Assembly (NCBI GenBank): GCA_025354865.1
Contig: JANXMB010000031.1
Coordinates: 1 to 41,570 of the forward strand
Length of the DNA stretch: 41,570 nt
Origin: Acetobacteraceae bacterium
GTDB lineage: Bacteria; Pseudomonadota; Alphaproteobacteria; Acetobacterales; Acetobacteraceae
Direction: 5' to 3'
The translations under genes and the position numbers were made by a program. Below the pieces are notes generated by a model, which had not been told where the DNA came from, searched no databases, and saw only the letters and a program-made list of their open reading frames with translations. Shown here one piece after another: positions 1 through 8,775 of this stretch (the first letter of the stretch is position 1; each line of letters opens with the position of its first letter).

Positions 1-17
1 CGTTTTTTTGTGGCGGA

Positions 18-124
18 GCGCGATGACCGAAGGCGGCATCGCCGTAGGTCTGAATCGCGCGACCGGATTAGCAGGTTGCGCGATGACCGAAGGCGGCATC
101 GCCGTAGGTCTGAATCGCGCGACC
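18..124. repeat. Two direct copies of a 47-bp REP-like hairpin unit
   Basis: Positions 18-64 and 78-124 are identical over 47 bp, with a 60-bp period and a 13-bp spacer. Each copy folds on itself. GCGCGAT (18-24) pairs with ATCGCGC (54-60), GACC (25-28) with GGTC (47-50), and CGGC (34-37) with GCCG (41-44) around an ATC loop. The period is a multiple of three, so an Arg/Ser-rich reading frame stays open across both copies, but I take that as a by-product. The array may continue to the left of the window. It resembles REP/BIME-type palindromic elements, and the unit is not seen again in this window. Confidence 0.75.
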
Positions 125-162
125 CTACGAAATCAAAAATAAAAAAAAGGGGGAACCGACCG

Positions 163-570
163 ATGTTGGAAGACAAAGACGCCATCCGGGAGATCGCGCA
201 CCGCTATTGCTTCTGCATGGACGAAGGCCGCTTCGCCGAACTCGCGGCATTGTTCGCCGACGACGGGGTCTGGTCGGCCCCCTACCGCACTGCCACCGGC
301 CCGGCCGAGATCGAGGCATGGCTGACCCAATCGGTGCCGGCCTCACCGAAACGCATGCACTATGTCATGAACAGCATCGTTGCCGTCGAGGGCGCGACCG
401 CCACCGCGCGCTCCAACTACTTGGTGATGGTGGAGGGACCGGATGGTCCCGAACCCTCGGTGTGCGGAACCTATGTCGATGCCTACCGCAAGACGGCGGC
501 GGGATGGCGGTTCCAACGGCGGGAACTGGTGCACGCCTTCAAAGGCGAAATGCGCCTGCAACTGCCCTAA
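163..570 (+). CDS. SnoaL-like (NTF2-fold) domain protein
   Basis: This 135-residue protein has the small cone-shaped NTF2/SnoaL fold. The N-terminal helix carries HRYCFCMDEGRF (residues 13-24), then LFADDGVW (30-37), and then an MHYVMNS segment (65-71) where SnoaL-type proteins keep a His and an Asn. Members of the superfamily act as isomerases, dehydratases or small ring-dioxygenase-like subunits, so the reaction cannot be named. The ATG at 163 is chosen because the conserved fold starts there and an AAGGGGG ribosome site lies just upstream. The frame stays open back to position 10 only through the hairpin repeats. The gene is convergent with the binding protein at 589. Confidence 0.75.
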   Translation: MLEDKDAIREIAHRYCFCMDEGRFAELAALFADDGVWSAPYRTATGPAEIEAWLTQSVPASPKRMHYVMNSIVAVEGATATARSNYLVMVEGPDGPEPSVCGTYVDAYRKTAAGWRFQRRELVHAFKGEMRLQLP

Positions 571-588
571 ACCGTCACCCCGGCGCGC

Positions 589-2106
589 TTACTTCCAACT
601 GGCGAGGTAGAATCGCGGCAATTCATCGGGATAGGGCTTGAAATTCAACTGTCGCGACAGCCCGTACGTGATCGTATAGGTGTACATCGGCAACCAGTTC
701 GCCCGCTCCGTGATCAGTTTGATCGCCGCGCTATAGGATTTCCGCCGTTGGTCCGGGTCGGTCGTGGACCCCCCGGCTTTCACCAAATCGGCGATTTCCG
801 GGTCGCGGGTATAATCGTTGCCGCCGCCGCCGAAATATTGCGGCAGGATCGCCGAGACGTCGTTGATCGAATAGCTGCCCCAATCCCCGGCCTCCATCGG
901 GTTCTGCCCGGCGATGCTGCGTTGGATGACCGCGCCGACTTGCAGGACGCTCAGTCGCGCATTGATGCCGACGGCTTTGAGGTAGTTTTGCATCGCCCCG
1001 GCCCAGGACGGCAGGACATAGGTCACCAATTCGGTGTCGAACCCGTTGGGATAGCCGGCTTCGGCCAGCAATTGCCGGGCCTTCGCGGGGTCGTAGGCGT
1101 AATGCACCGCCGCGCTGGCATCGCAGCCGAATTGCGTCGGAAAGCACGGCGCGTCCAGCGATCGCGATCCGCCCTGCACCAACTGCTTCGCCATCGTGTC
1201 GCGATCGATGGCATGGAAGATGGCCTGCCGGACTTTCTGGTTGGTCAGCGGGTTGCCCGCCCCGCTGCGGCCCGAGGAATCCAGGCCGACATACCCGATC
1301 CGCATCGATTCCGACCGCAAAGCCTGAACCGTCGGCATGCGGTTGACGTTTTCGAACTGGTCCGGGCTGTATTTCCAGATCCAATCGGCCCGCCCGCCCA
1401 GCAACTCCGCCATTTCGGTGGAGGAGTCCGGAACCTCGTGGATGACGATTTTGCCGATCGCCGGTTTGCCCTTGGGGCTATCGGCATAATATCCGGCGTA
1501 GCGCTCCAGGTCGATTTGGGTCACGCCATCGACTTTGGTGATTTTATAAGGGCCGGTGCCGATCGGATGGCGCGCGTATTCGTCGGCGCCGACTTTCTCC
1601 CGATAGGCTTTTGGCCAGATCCACAGCGTCATCGCCATGTAATCCAGCGCGGCGGGGAAAATCCGCTTCAGCTTCACCCGCACATGGTAATCATCGATTT
1701 TCTGGGCGCTCTCGTAGAACGAGTAATTGCTGGGCACCGCGACCAGCTTGTCCGAAATCACGGTTTCGATGGTGTAGACCACGTCGTCGGCGGTGAATTT
1801 ATCGCCATTGTGCCAAGTTACATTCTGCCGCAGCGTGAATTCCAGCGTGGTGTCGTTGATCCATTTATACGATTCTGCCAGCAGCGGCTTGTTCTGGAAG
1901 GTCTCGGGGTCGCGGTAGATCAGTGTGTCCCAGGCCTGATGGGCCAGAATGATACCGGAACGGAGTTGATTGTAATACGGATCGACGTTGGGGATGGCAT
2001 CGCGCCAGGTGATGCGCAGCGTGTCGGCCGATTTCTGTGCACTGGCCGGAGGGGAAAACGCCAGCCCGGCGGCCAACAATGCCGTGGATAAAATCGTTTT
2101 ACGCAT
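589..2106 (-). CDS. ABC transporter substrate-binding protein, peptide/nickel (SBP_bac_5) family
   Basis: This is a periplasmic solute receptor of 505 residues, the usual size for the DppA/OppA family. Residues 1-23 form a Sec signal peptide (MRKTI, a hydrophobic Leu/Ala core, cleavage after PASA). The body has the family hallmarks: LAESYKW followed by LEFTLRQNVTWHNGD with TADDVVYT (about residues 80-120), and an IGYVGLDSSG block near the middle. The ATG at 2106 has GGAGAAG eight bases upstream. It lies 63 bp downstream of the amidase on the same strand, so receptor, amidase and SDR may be cotranscribed. The ligand could be an amide or peptide, but that is inferred from the neighbours. No permease or ATPase genes are adjacent. 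Confidence 0.85.
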   Translation of the reverse strand: MRKTILSTALLAAGLAFSPPASAQKSADTLRITWRDAIPNVDPYYNQLRSGIILAHQAWDTLIYRDPETFQNKPLLAESYKWINDTTLEFTLRQNVTWHNGDKFTADDVVYTIETVISDKLVAVPSNYSFYESAQKIDDYHVRVKLKRIFPAALDYMAMTLWIWPKAYREKVGADEYARHPIGTGPYKITKVDGVTQIDLERYAGYYADSPKGKPAIGKIVIHEVPDSSTEMAELLGGRADWIWKYSPDQFENVNRMPTVQALRSESMRIGYVGLDSSGRSGAGNPLTNQKVRQAIFHAIDRDTMAKQLVQGGSRSLDAPCFPTQFGCDASAAVHYAYDPAKARQLLAEAGYPNGFDTELVTYVLPSWAGAMQNYLKAVGINARLSVLQVGAVIQRSIAGQNPMEAGDWGSYSINDVSAILPQYFGGGGNDYTRDPEIADLVKAGGSTTDPDQRRKSYSAAIKLITERANWLPMYTYTITYGLSRQLNFKPYPDELPRFYLASWK

Positions 2107-2169
2107 GCCGCTTCTCCATCGTGCCGAGCACACGGTAGGATTGTACGGCGCACTGCGGCAAGCCTAATG

Positions 2170-3642
2170 TTACACAGTTTGGCCGACCGCGCCGGCCAAT
2201 CGATCCCACCCCGACGGCGGCACAAAACCATAGCCTGCCTGCTCCAGCAGTTCGGCCATCGCGATGGTCGCGCGATCGCCGTGGGTAGGGCCGGCGATCT
2301 GCACACCGATTGGCAATCCGGCCCGCGTCCTCCCGATCGGCGCGACGGTTGCCGGCAGATGGAAGCCGCCGATCAGGCCTGGCCAGAAAAGCTGGTCGTT
2401 GTAGGCGATCTCCGTCCCCTCGACGACAATCCGGCGTTCCCAGGTTTGCCCGTCCTGGCGATGCGGCATGGCGCTGGTCGCGAAGACCGGGCACAGCAGC
2501 ACGTCCCAATCCCGGAAAAACCCGTTCCAGGCGCGGCGCACGACATGCCGTCGTTCATTGAGGCCTAACCACGTGCGATGGCTCATGCCGGCACCGCGCA
2601 GCATGACTGCATCGGCACTGCGATCGGCCGGGTCCAACTGCTGGGCGGTGGCGATTTCGCGGGCAACGACGGCGTCCGAGGCCGATCCGCTCCAGGCCGC
2701 GTTCAGTAAAGTCAGGAACAGCCGGTAGGCGTCGTCCACATCGAAGGCGGGACGCGCGTCGCGGCCGACCCTGGCGCCGGCTTGTTCGAGGCGGTCGGCC
2801 AACGCCTCGATCGCCGAAACGGTCTCATGCTCAATGGCTTGGTTTGGCTGGTTGGACCAGACCGCTACCCGTAGGTCGCGAAGGCCGGAGAAAGCCGGGG
2901 CAGGCAATACCGGCCGCATCGCCGTGTCGGCGGGATCGGGATGTGCCAGCGCATCCAGCACCGCGCGCAGATCCCCGGCCGAACGTGCCAGGGGGCCAAG
3001 GGCGGCAATGTCGTTCATCGCCGTGCGGCTGGTCGCGGGATCGCCGAAATTGGGGCAAATACCCCAGGTCGGCTTATGGCCGAACACGCCGCAGTAATGC
3101 GCGGGCACCCGGACCGATCCGCCGATATCGGTTCCCAACTCCAGTCCCGTCAGCCCGGCAGCCAGGGCGGCGGCCGATCCGCCCGAGGACCCGCCCGGCG
3201 TGTGCGCCGTGTTCCAGGGATTGGCGGTCGTGCCATAGAGCGGGTTGTAGCTTTGCCAATCCGCCAGATCGACCGGCACATTGGTCTTGCCGAAGATCGT
3301 GACGCCGGCATCCTCCAACCGCCGGATCGCCAGACCGGAGACACAAGCGCGATGCTGCGCGGCTTCGGGGTGGCCGCGGGTCGATGGCAGGCCGGCGACG
3401 TCGAAGCTTTCCTTGACCGTCATCGGTACGCCGAACAAGGGCGCCGATTTGTCTTTCTGTCGGTCCAATTGCCGCGCTCGTTCCCGCGCGCGCTCGAAAT
3501 CCTGCACGACTATCGCACCGATCTGCGGATTGAGCCGCTCGGTGCGATCGATGAAATGGTCCAACAGGGCAAGGCAGCCGATCTCGCCCCTGCGGACGAG
3601 ATCGGCCAGTGTCTGGGCAGATTGGAAGTGCAGCGCGATCAC
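2170..3642 (-). CDS. Amidase (amidase-signature family)
   Basis: This protein of about 490 residues hydrolyses amide bonds with a Ser-cisSer-Lys triad. The expected elements are present in order: the Lys in VPMTVKESFD (about residue 75), the glycine/serine stretch PGGSSGGSAAA, and GTDIGGSVRVPA carrying the second and nucleophilic serines. GATB-like and aryl/alkyl amidases share this pattern, and the substrate is not predictable. The GTG at 3642 overlaps the TGA of the upstream SDR (GTGA), and the family homology begins just after it; a longer frame exists but would lie inside the SDR. It is probably translationally coupled to the SDR and is followed by a peptide-type binding protein. Confidence 0.85.
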   Translation of the reverse strand: MIALHFQSAQTLADLVRRGEIGCLALLDHFIDRTERLNPQIGAIVVQDFERARERARQLDRQKDKSAPLFGVPMTVKESFDVAGLPSTRGHPEAAQHRACVSGLAIRRLEDAGVTIFGKTNVPVDLADWQSYNPLYGTTANPWNTAHTPGGSSGGSAAALAAGLTGLELGTDIGGSVRVPAHYCGVFGHKPTWGICPNFGDPATSRTAMNDIAALGPLARSAGDLRAVLDALAHPDPADTAMRPVLPAPAFSGLRDLRVAVWSNQPNQAIEHETVSAIEALADRLEQAGARVGRDARPAFDVDDAYRLFLTLLNAAWSGSASDAVVAREIATAQQLDPADRSADAVMLRGAGMSHRTWLGLNERRHVVRRAWNGFFRDWDVLLCPVFATSAMPHRQDGQTWERRIVVEGTEIAYNDQLFWPGLIGGFHLPATVAPIGRTRAGLPIGVQIAGPTHGDRATIAMAELLEQAGYGFVPPSGWDRLAGAVGQTV

Positions 3643-4421
3643 GCGATCGAGGAGTTGAAGTTGCCCCCATCCAGCAGCAGATTGTGCCCGACGATGAAGC
3701 CGATATTCGCCGAACACAGGAAGGCGCAGGCGTCGCCGAATTCCTCCGGCCGGCCCACCCGGCCCGTCGGCGAGTTCACCGCCCGCTCGGCGATGATCTC
3801 ATCGACCGGCACGTTGCGCTGCTTCGCCGCCGCGAGCGCCCCGCTGCGCAGCCGATCCGTCAGGAACGGCCCCGGCAGAATGTTGTTGATGATGACATTG
3901 TCCTTCGCCACCTGACGCGCCAGCCCGGCGACGAAGCCGGTCAGACCGGCACGGGCGCCGTTGCTCATGCCCAGAACGGGGATCGGCGACTTTACCGAGG
4001 CCGAGGTGATGTTGACGATGCGGCCGAACTTGCGGCCGGCCATGCCATCGACCACCGCCTTGATCAGGAAAATCGGCGCCAGCATGTTCTGATCGACGGC
4101 TTTGATCCAATCCTCCCGCGTCCAGTCGCGGAAATCGCCGTGCGGCGGCCCGCCGGCATTGTTCACCAGAATATCCGGGTCCGGGCACGCAGCCAGGGCA
4201 GCCGCTCGGCCTTCCTCGGTGGAGATATCGCCGGCCACCGCAGTCACTTTGGTGCCGGTCATCGCGGTAATTTCGCGCGCGGTGGCTTCCAATTCCGATT
4301 GGGTGCGGGCGGTGATGACGAGTTCGACGCCCTCGCGCGCCAGCGAAATGGCGCAGGCGCGGCCCAGGCCCTTGCTGGCGGCGCAAACGATGCCTTTTTT
4401 GCCCTTGAGTCCGAGATCCAT
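3639..4421 (-). CDS. Divergent SDR-family oxidoreductase (BKR-like, non-canonical catalytic site)
   Basis: This Rossmann-fold protein has 260 residues. The cofactor loop reads AASKGLGRA (residues 14-22) instead of TGxxxGxG, followed by NNAGGPP. Where classical SDRs have YxxxK, it has SNGAR, so the catalytic Tyr is Ser and the Lys is Arg. This matches the known BKR-like SDR-like subgroup, whose members lack a perfect catalytic tetrad. Their activity is uncertain, so naming it a 3-oxoacyl-ACP reductase would be unsafe. The start at 4421 has GGAGG upstream. Its stop overlaps the start of the amidase. Confidence 0.85.
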   Translation of the reverse strand: MDLGLKGKKGIVCAASKGLGRACAISLAREGVELVITARTQSELEATAREITAMTGTKVTAVAGDISTEEGRAAALAACPDPDILVNNAGGPPHGDFRDWTREDWIKAVDQNMLAPIFLIKAVVDGMAGRKFGRIVNITSASVKSPIPVLGMSNGARAGLTGFVAGLARQVAKDNVIINNILPGPFLTDRLRSGALAAAKQRNVPVDEIIAERAVNSPTGRVGRPEEFGDACAFLCSANIGFIVGHNLLLDGGNFNSSIA

Positions 4422-4492
4422 GGTTGTTTCCTCCGATTGGGTCGTATGGGTCTACATTGTCATGCCCGGCGGCGGCTCGCCAGCCACGACTT

Positions 4493-5281
4493 CTAGTCCG
4501 CTTCGTTCCGCCCGCGTTGCCGGCGCCCGAGGGACAGTTCGGTCACGATCCCATGCAGCGTGCGCAATTCCTGGGTCGTGGTTTCCCCGCGCTGGAACAG
4601 ATGCTGAATGTTGCGCACCATGCCCGGCCGCTTCGGCAGGTTGCGCAGGAACCCGCTGGCGTCGAGTTCGGCGATCAAATGGGTCATGAAATTGTTCAGA
4701 TCCGCCTTGGTCGCCACCGCGCTTTCGTTGGTCATCAAGGTGCGGGGCGTGGTGGAATCGGCGGCGGTCCACCATTCGTAGGCCATGACCAGCACCGCCT
4801 GGGCGAGGTTCAGCGACATGAACCGGGGATCGAGGGGATAGCGGATCAACGCGTCGGACTGTGCCATGTCGTCGTTGTCGAGACCCGCTCGCTCCGGCCC
4901 GAACAGCAGCCCGACACGCAGGTCGCGGGCGCAGATTTCCCGCATCTCCGCCGCCGCGCCGCGTGCGGTCATGACGGGTTTCACGATATGCCGGGGCCGG
5001 GGGCAGGTCGCGAACACATGGTGCAGATCGGCGACGGCATCAGCCACGGTCGGGTGGACCGTCGCGGCATCGAGCAGATTGTCCGCCCCCGACGCCGTGC
5101 GCCACGCTTTGTCCTGCGGCCATCCGTCGCGCGGCGCCACCAGCCGCAGGTGGAACAAGCCGCCATTGGCCATCGCACGCGCGCAGGCACCGATATTGTC
5201 GGCGAGTTGGGGGCGGACGAGGATGACGACCGGGGTGTTGCCGACCGGATGCAGGTCGGCGCCGCCGTCGCGTCCGGTCAC
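4493..5281 (-). CDS. trmJ: TrmJ-type tRNA (Cm32/Um32) 2'-O-methyltransferase
   Basis: This is a SpoU/SPOUT-class RNA methyltransferase of about 262 residues. Motif 1 is VRPQLADNIGACARAM near the N-terminus. Motifs 2 and 3 are LLFGPERAGLDNDD and RFMSLNLAQAV, which form the trefoil-knot SAM site. TrmJ methylates the ribose of residue 32 in several tRNAs. The N-terminal VVILVRPQ start of the domain and the overall length fit TrmJ better than TrmL or RlmB. The GTG at 5281 overlaps the TGA of the upstream small secreted protein (GTGA). A second GTG at 5305 is possible and would lengthen the overlap. Confidence 0.8.
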   Translation of the reverse strand: MTGRDGGADLHPVGNTPVVILVRPQLADNIGACARAMANGGLFHLRLVAPRDGWPQDKAWRTASGADNLLDAATVHPTVADAVADLHHVFATCPRPRHIVKPVMTARGAAAEMREICARDLRVGLLFGPERAGLDNDDMAQSDALIRYPLDPRFMSLNLAQAVLVMAYEWWTAADSTTPRTLMTNESAVATKADLNNFMTHLIAELDASGFLRNLPKRPGMVRNIQHLFQRGETTTQELRTLHGIVTELSLGRRQRGRNEAD

Positions 5282-5574
5282 TTGCCCATCCAGGCTTTGA
5301 TCCACGCCTTGATCTTCGTCTTCAAATCCGGATCGTTGGCCACCTGCGCCTTATACGGTTCGGCCGCCTTCTTCAGCGCTTCCTTGGTCGCGGGGTCCAG
5401 CGCGTCGTACTGCGCCTTGGCCTGACCGGGGGTCATGCTGGCAGCGTTCGGCGGGATCGGCGGCAGGCCCTTGGGCATCGTCGTGCCCGGCGGCAATTGC
5501 GGCAGCGGTTGCGCCAGGGCCGGTATTGTCGTCGCCAGAAGCACCAGCAGAGCCAAAAAACGCATCGGATTCAT
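5278..5574 (-). CDS. Small secreted Pro-rich hypothetical protein
   Basis: I do not recognise this 98-residue protein. Residues 1-22 look like a Sec signal peptide (MNPMRFLALLVLL core, cleavage after PALA). A proline-rich stretch follows (PLPQLPPG, KGLPPIPP). The C-terminal half is a charged, helix-prone segment rich in Lys and Ala with a repeated KIKAWIKAW pattern. The start could be the ATG at 5574 or the one at 5565; GAGAAGG lies just upstream and suits the second at least as well. It sits between cysS and trmJ and overlaps the trmJ start, so it is probably cotranscribed with them. It is likely periplasmic. Confidence 0.65.
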   Translation of the reverse strand: MNPMRFLALLVLLATTIPALAQPLPQLPPGTTMPKGLPPIPPNAASMTPGQAKAQYDALDPATKEALKKAAEPYKAQVANDPDLKTKIKAWIKAWMGK

Positions 5575-5581
5575 ATCCTTC

Positions 5582-6934
5582 TCAACCGTTGCGGCGCCAC
5601 GTCGTGCCACCTGCCCCATCCTCCAGAACAATCCCGCGCGCGGTCAAATCCGCTCGGATGGCATCGGCGCGGGCGAAATCGCGGGCTTTGCGGGCGGCCA
5701 GCCGTTCGGCAATGGCCGCTTCGATGGCGGCGGAGTCGTCGGTGTCGCCGCCACGGAACCAGGCCTCGGCCGTCGCGCCCAGCAACCCCAGCGTGGCCCC
5801 GGCCGCCCGCAAGCCGCGCGCCGCTTCCAGATCGCCGGCGAAAGCCGCATCGGCCAGCGCATGCATCGCCGACAGCGCGAGCGGGGTGTTCAGGTCGTCG
5901 CACAGGGCATCGCGCACCGAAACCGGCAGATCGCCGGCGGACACATCCGGAAACCGTTCCAACGCGCGATAGAAACGGTCGAGTTCCTTCTTCGCCTCGG
6001 TCAATGCGGCGTCGGAGAAATCCAGCACGGCGCGATAATGGGAGCGTAGTAGCAACAAACGGATCGCCTCGCCCGGGGCTTTTGCCAGCACCTGTCGAAT
6101 GGTGAAGAAATTGCCGAGGCTTTTCGACATCTTCTCCCCGTTGACCAGCAGCATACCGTTATGCATCCAGAAGCGGGCGAACTGGCTGCCGGGGAAAGCG
6201 CAGATGGATTGCGCCATTTCGTTCTCGTGATGCGGGAAGATCAGATCCGACCCGCCGCCATGGATGTCGAAGGATTCGCCGAGGTATTTCCACGACATGG
6301 CGGAGCATTCGATATGCCAACCCGGCCGCCCGCGCCCCCAAGGGCTGTCCCAACCCGGCAGATCGGGGGTGGACGGTTTCCACAGCACGAAATCGCCGGC
6401 ATCGCGCTTGTAGGGGGCGACATCGACGCGGGCGCCGGCGAGCAACTCGTCCTGGCTATGGCCGGATAGCTTGCCGTAGCCGGGATCGGTGCCGACGGCG
6501 AACAGCACATGGCCCTCGGCCGCGTAGGCGTGGCCGGCGGCGATCAGGCGCTGGATAATGTCGATCATTTCGCCGATATGGGCGGTGGCGCGCGGCTCGA
6601 CATCCGGGGGCAGGGCGCCCAAAGCTTCGAGGTCGGCGTGATAATCGGCCGTTGTGCGGGCGGTGATGGTGCCGATCGACACCCCGCTTTCCTTGGCGCG
6701 CGCGTTGATCTTGTCGTCCACGTCGGTGATGTTGCGCGCGTAGGTAAGCTTGGGGAACAACTGCCGCAACAGCCGGGCCAGGACATCGAAGACGATGGCA
6801 GGGCGGGCGTTGCCGATATGCGCGAGGTCGTAGACCGTCGGACCGCACACATACATCCGCACATGCTGCGGATCGAGCGGCGCGAACCGCTCCTTCCGGC
6901 GGCTCAGGCTGTTGTGCAGGTATATTTCGGGCAT
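5582..6934 (-). CDS. cysS: Cysteinyl-tRNA synthetase
   Basis: This class I aminoacyl-tRNA synthetase charges tRNA-Cys in the cytoplasm; it has about 450 residues, the normal length. The N-terminal [10 protein letters not shown] carries the first zinc Cys. The HIGH signature appears as HIGNARP, a variant seen in alphaproteobacteria. Further zinc ligands follow in WHIECSAM and the HHENE block, and [11 protein letters not shown] is the KMSKS loop. The C-terminal anticodon-binding domain ends in a short RGIVLED tail. The ATG at 6934 (MPEIYLHN) fits family alignments; an ATG at 6949 adds five residues. It is the first gene of a likely run with the small secreted protein and trmJ. Confidence 0.95.
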   Translation of the reverse strand: MPEIYLHNSLSRRKERFAPLDPQHVRMYVCGPTVYDLAHIGNARPAIVFDVLARLLRQLFPKLTYARNITDVDDKINARAKESGVSIGTITARTTADYHADLEALGALPPDVEPRATAHIGEMIDIIQRLIAAGHAYAAEGHVLFAVGTDPGYGKLSGHSQDELLAGARVDVAPYKRDAGDFVLWKPSTPDLPGWDSPWGRGRPGWHIECSAMSWKYLGESFDIHGGGSDLIFPHHENEMAQSICAFPGSQFARFWMHNGMLLVNGEKMSKSLGNFFTIRQVLAKAPGEAIRLLLLRSHYRAVLDFSDAALTEAKKELDRFYRALERFPDVSAGDLPVSVRDALCDDLNTPLALSAMHALADAAFAGDLEAARGLRAAGATLGLLGATAEAWFRGGDTDDSAAIEAAIAERLAARKARDFARADAIRADLTARGIVLEDGAGGTTWRRNG

Positions 6935-7018
6935 GTCGTCGTGGTCCATCCTATCGGACGCGCTTTCTCCGTCAAACCGGGCCGGGAATCAACGCGAAAC
7001 CGGCAGAGCGTGTCCGCG

Positions 7019-8611
7019 TCAGGCAGCGTCCTCCTTCATCATGGCGGCGCATTTCTCCCCGATCATGATGGTCGGCGCGTTGGTATTGCCGGTGGTCAGG
7101 GTCGGCATGATCGACGCATCGGCGATCCGCAGCCCGCCGATGCCGTGTACTTTCAGCCGCGCATCGACCACGGCGGCGGGTCCGGTGCCCATCCGGCAGG
7201 TGCCGACGGGGTGGTAGATGGTCGAGCCGAAGTCCTTGAAATACTGGGTCAATTGCGTGTCGGTCCGAACATCCGGGCCGGGCAATGTCTCAACCGAGCT
7301 GTAGGGCGCGATGGCGGGGGAGGCGAAGATATCGCGGGCGAATTTCGTGCCGGCCAGCAGCACCTGGATGTCCGCCGGGTCGGACAGATAATTGGGCGTA
7401 ATGATCGCTTTCGCGAACGGATCGGCGGAGCGCGCCATGATGGTGCCTCGGCTATCCGGGCGCACCGGGCAGACGGCGACGGTCATGCCGTCTTCCCGCT
7501 CCAGATGGCCCAGCCGGCCGGCGTCGTAGCTGGCGGGGGTGAACAATAATTGCAGATCGGGGCTGGCGAGTTCCGGACGCGACCGGCAGAACACCTGCGC
7601 CGTGGTGACGCCGAAGGTCAGCGCGCCGTTGCCCATCAGGTAAAACCGAGCGACCTCCCGCGCCAAGCGGAAGCCTCGGGCGAGTTTGTTGATGGAGATT
7701 TCGCCGCGCACCCGATGCGACACGCGGGCGACGTAATGATCCTGCAGATTGCCCCCGACGCCGGAGAGGTCGTGCACGACCGGCACCCCGATCGACTGCA
7801 AGTGCTCGGCCGGACCCACCCCGGATATTTGCAGCAAATGCGGGGAGTTGATGGCACCGCCGGACAGCACGACCTCTTTATTCGCTTTCAGTTCGATATC
7901 GCGGCCGCGCTGGCGGTAGGCGACGCCGACGCATTTTTTGCCCTCGAACAGCAATTTGGTGGCGACGGCTTCGGTTTCGACCCGCAAATTGGGGCGGGAT
8001 TGCGCCTCTTTCAGGAAGGTTTGGGCGGTCGAGCCGCGCCATTGGCCCTTGCGGGTCATTTGCGAGTAGCCAACGCCTTCTTGTTTGCGGCCGTTGAGGT
8101 CCTTGCTGAAGGCGAAGCCGGCCTGCTGCGCGGCATCGACGAAGCGGTGGGTTAGCGGCAGGACGGTGCGGTAGTCCTCCACCTTCAACGGACCGTCCTT
8201 GCCGCGATATTCGGCGTCGTCGCCTTGCAAATAGGATTCGGATTTGCGGAACAGCGGCAGGACGTCGTCGAAGCTCCAACCCCGGCAGCCCATCTGCGCC
8301 CAGCCGTCGAAATCGGCCGGATTGCCGCGGACATAGAGCATGCCGTTGATGGAGCTGGACCCGCCCAGGGTCTTGCCGCGCGGCCAATGGATGCGCCGCC
8401 CGCCGCTGCCGTCGGTGGGTTCGGAACTGTAATTCCAGTTCACGGTGGGATGGTAGAGCAATTTCAACATCCCGGCGGGGATGTGGATCCACATGTTGGT
8501 GTCTTTCGGCCCGGCTTCGAGCAGAACGACCTTCGCCCCGGTTTCCGACAGGCGGGCCGCGACGACGCAACCGGCCGAGCCGGCGCCTACGACGATGTAA
8601 TCGGCGTCCAT
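7019..8611 (-). CDS. GMC-family FAD oxidoreductase (choline dehydrogenase-like)
   Basis: This 530-residue flavoenzyme oxidises an alcohol group. The N-terminus has the FAD-binding GAGSAGCVVAARLSE motif (about residues 8-22). The GMC signature GKTLGGSSSINGMLYVRG follows near residue 80, and the second signature GAINSPHLLQISGVGP is mid-protein. The C-terminal active-site pair is the His in HPVGTCRMG and the Asn in TTGNTNAP. It resembles BetA and alkanol or polyethylene-glycol dehydrogenases. No betaine genes are nearby, so I do not assign betA. The gene upstream on the same strand is a Liv-type binding protein, 164 bp away. Confidence 0.9.
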   Translation of the reverse strand: MDADYIVVGAGSAGCVVAARLSETGAKVVLLEAGPKDTNMWIHIPAGMLKLLYHPTVNWNYSSEPTDGSGGRRIHWPRGKTLGGSSSINGMLYVRGNPADFDGWAQMGCRGWSFDDVLPLFRKSESYLQGDDAEYRGKDGPLKVEDYRTVLPLTHRFVDAAQQAGFAFSKDLNGRKQEGVGYSQMTRKGQWRGSTAQTFLKEAQSRPNLRVETEAVATKLLFEGKKCVGVAYRQRGRDIELKANKEVVLSGGAINSPHLLQISGVGPAEHLQSIGVPVVHDLSGVGGNLQDHYVARVSHRVRGEISINKLARGFRLAREVARFYLMGNGALTFGVTTAQVFCRSRPELASPDLQLLFTPASYDAGRLGHLEREDGMTVAVCPVRPDSRGTIMARSADPFAKAIITPNYLSDPADIQVLLAGTKFARDIFASPAIAPYSSVETLPGPDVRTDTQLTQYFKDFGSTIYHPVGTCRMGTGPAAVVDARLKVHGIGGLRIADASIMPTLTTGNTNAPTIMIGEKCAAMMKEDAA

Positions 8612-8775
8612 GTGTTCAGGTTCCCCCAGTGTTGGACAACGGGTGGCGCATGCAACGGTGTCGGGTCAAGGGGTTTGCCGGGTCATCGACGCAAACGGCC
8701 GACGGGGGGCACCCGCCGGCCGCTGTTTGGAAACGCTGCTGAAGGCATCCGGCACAGGGCCGGTTGCGGGCGGGC

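Noticed and set aside
18-124. CRISPR-like repeat-spacer pattern
   Set aside because: Only two copies are present, with a 47-bp repeat and a 13-bp spacer. CRISPR spacers are about 30 bp or longer, and no cas genes are nearby.
10-162. N-terminal extension of the SnoaL-like protein through the repeats
   Set aside because: It would encode a duplicated Arg/Ser-rich stretch. The conserved fold and ribosome site start at 163.
748-2091. 447-codon open frame on the plus strand
   Set aside because: It is antisense to the peptide-type binding protein, has no recognisable domain and shows the composition expected of a shadow frame in high-GC DNA.
6509-7549. 346-codon open frame on the plus strand
   Set aside because: It runs antisense across cysS and the GMC oxidoreductase, both certain genes, and has no recognisable domain.
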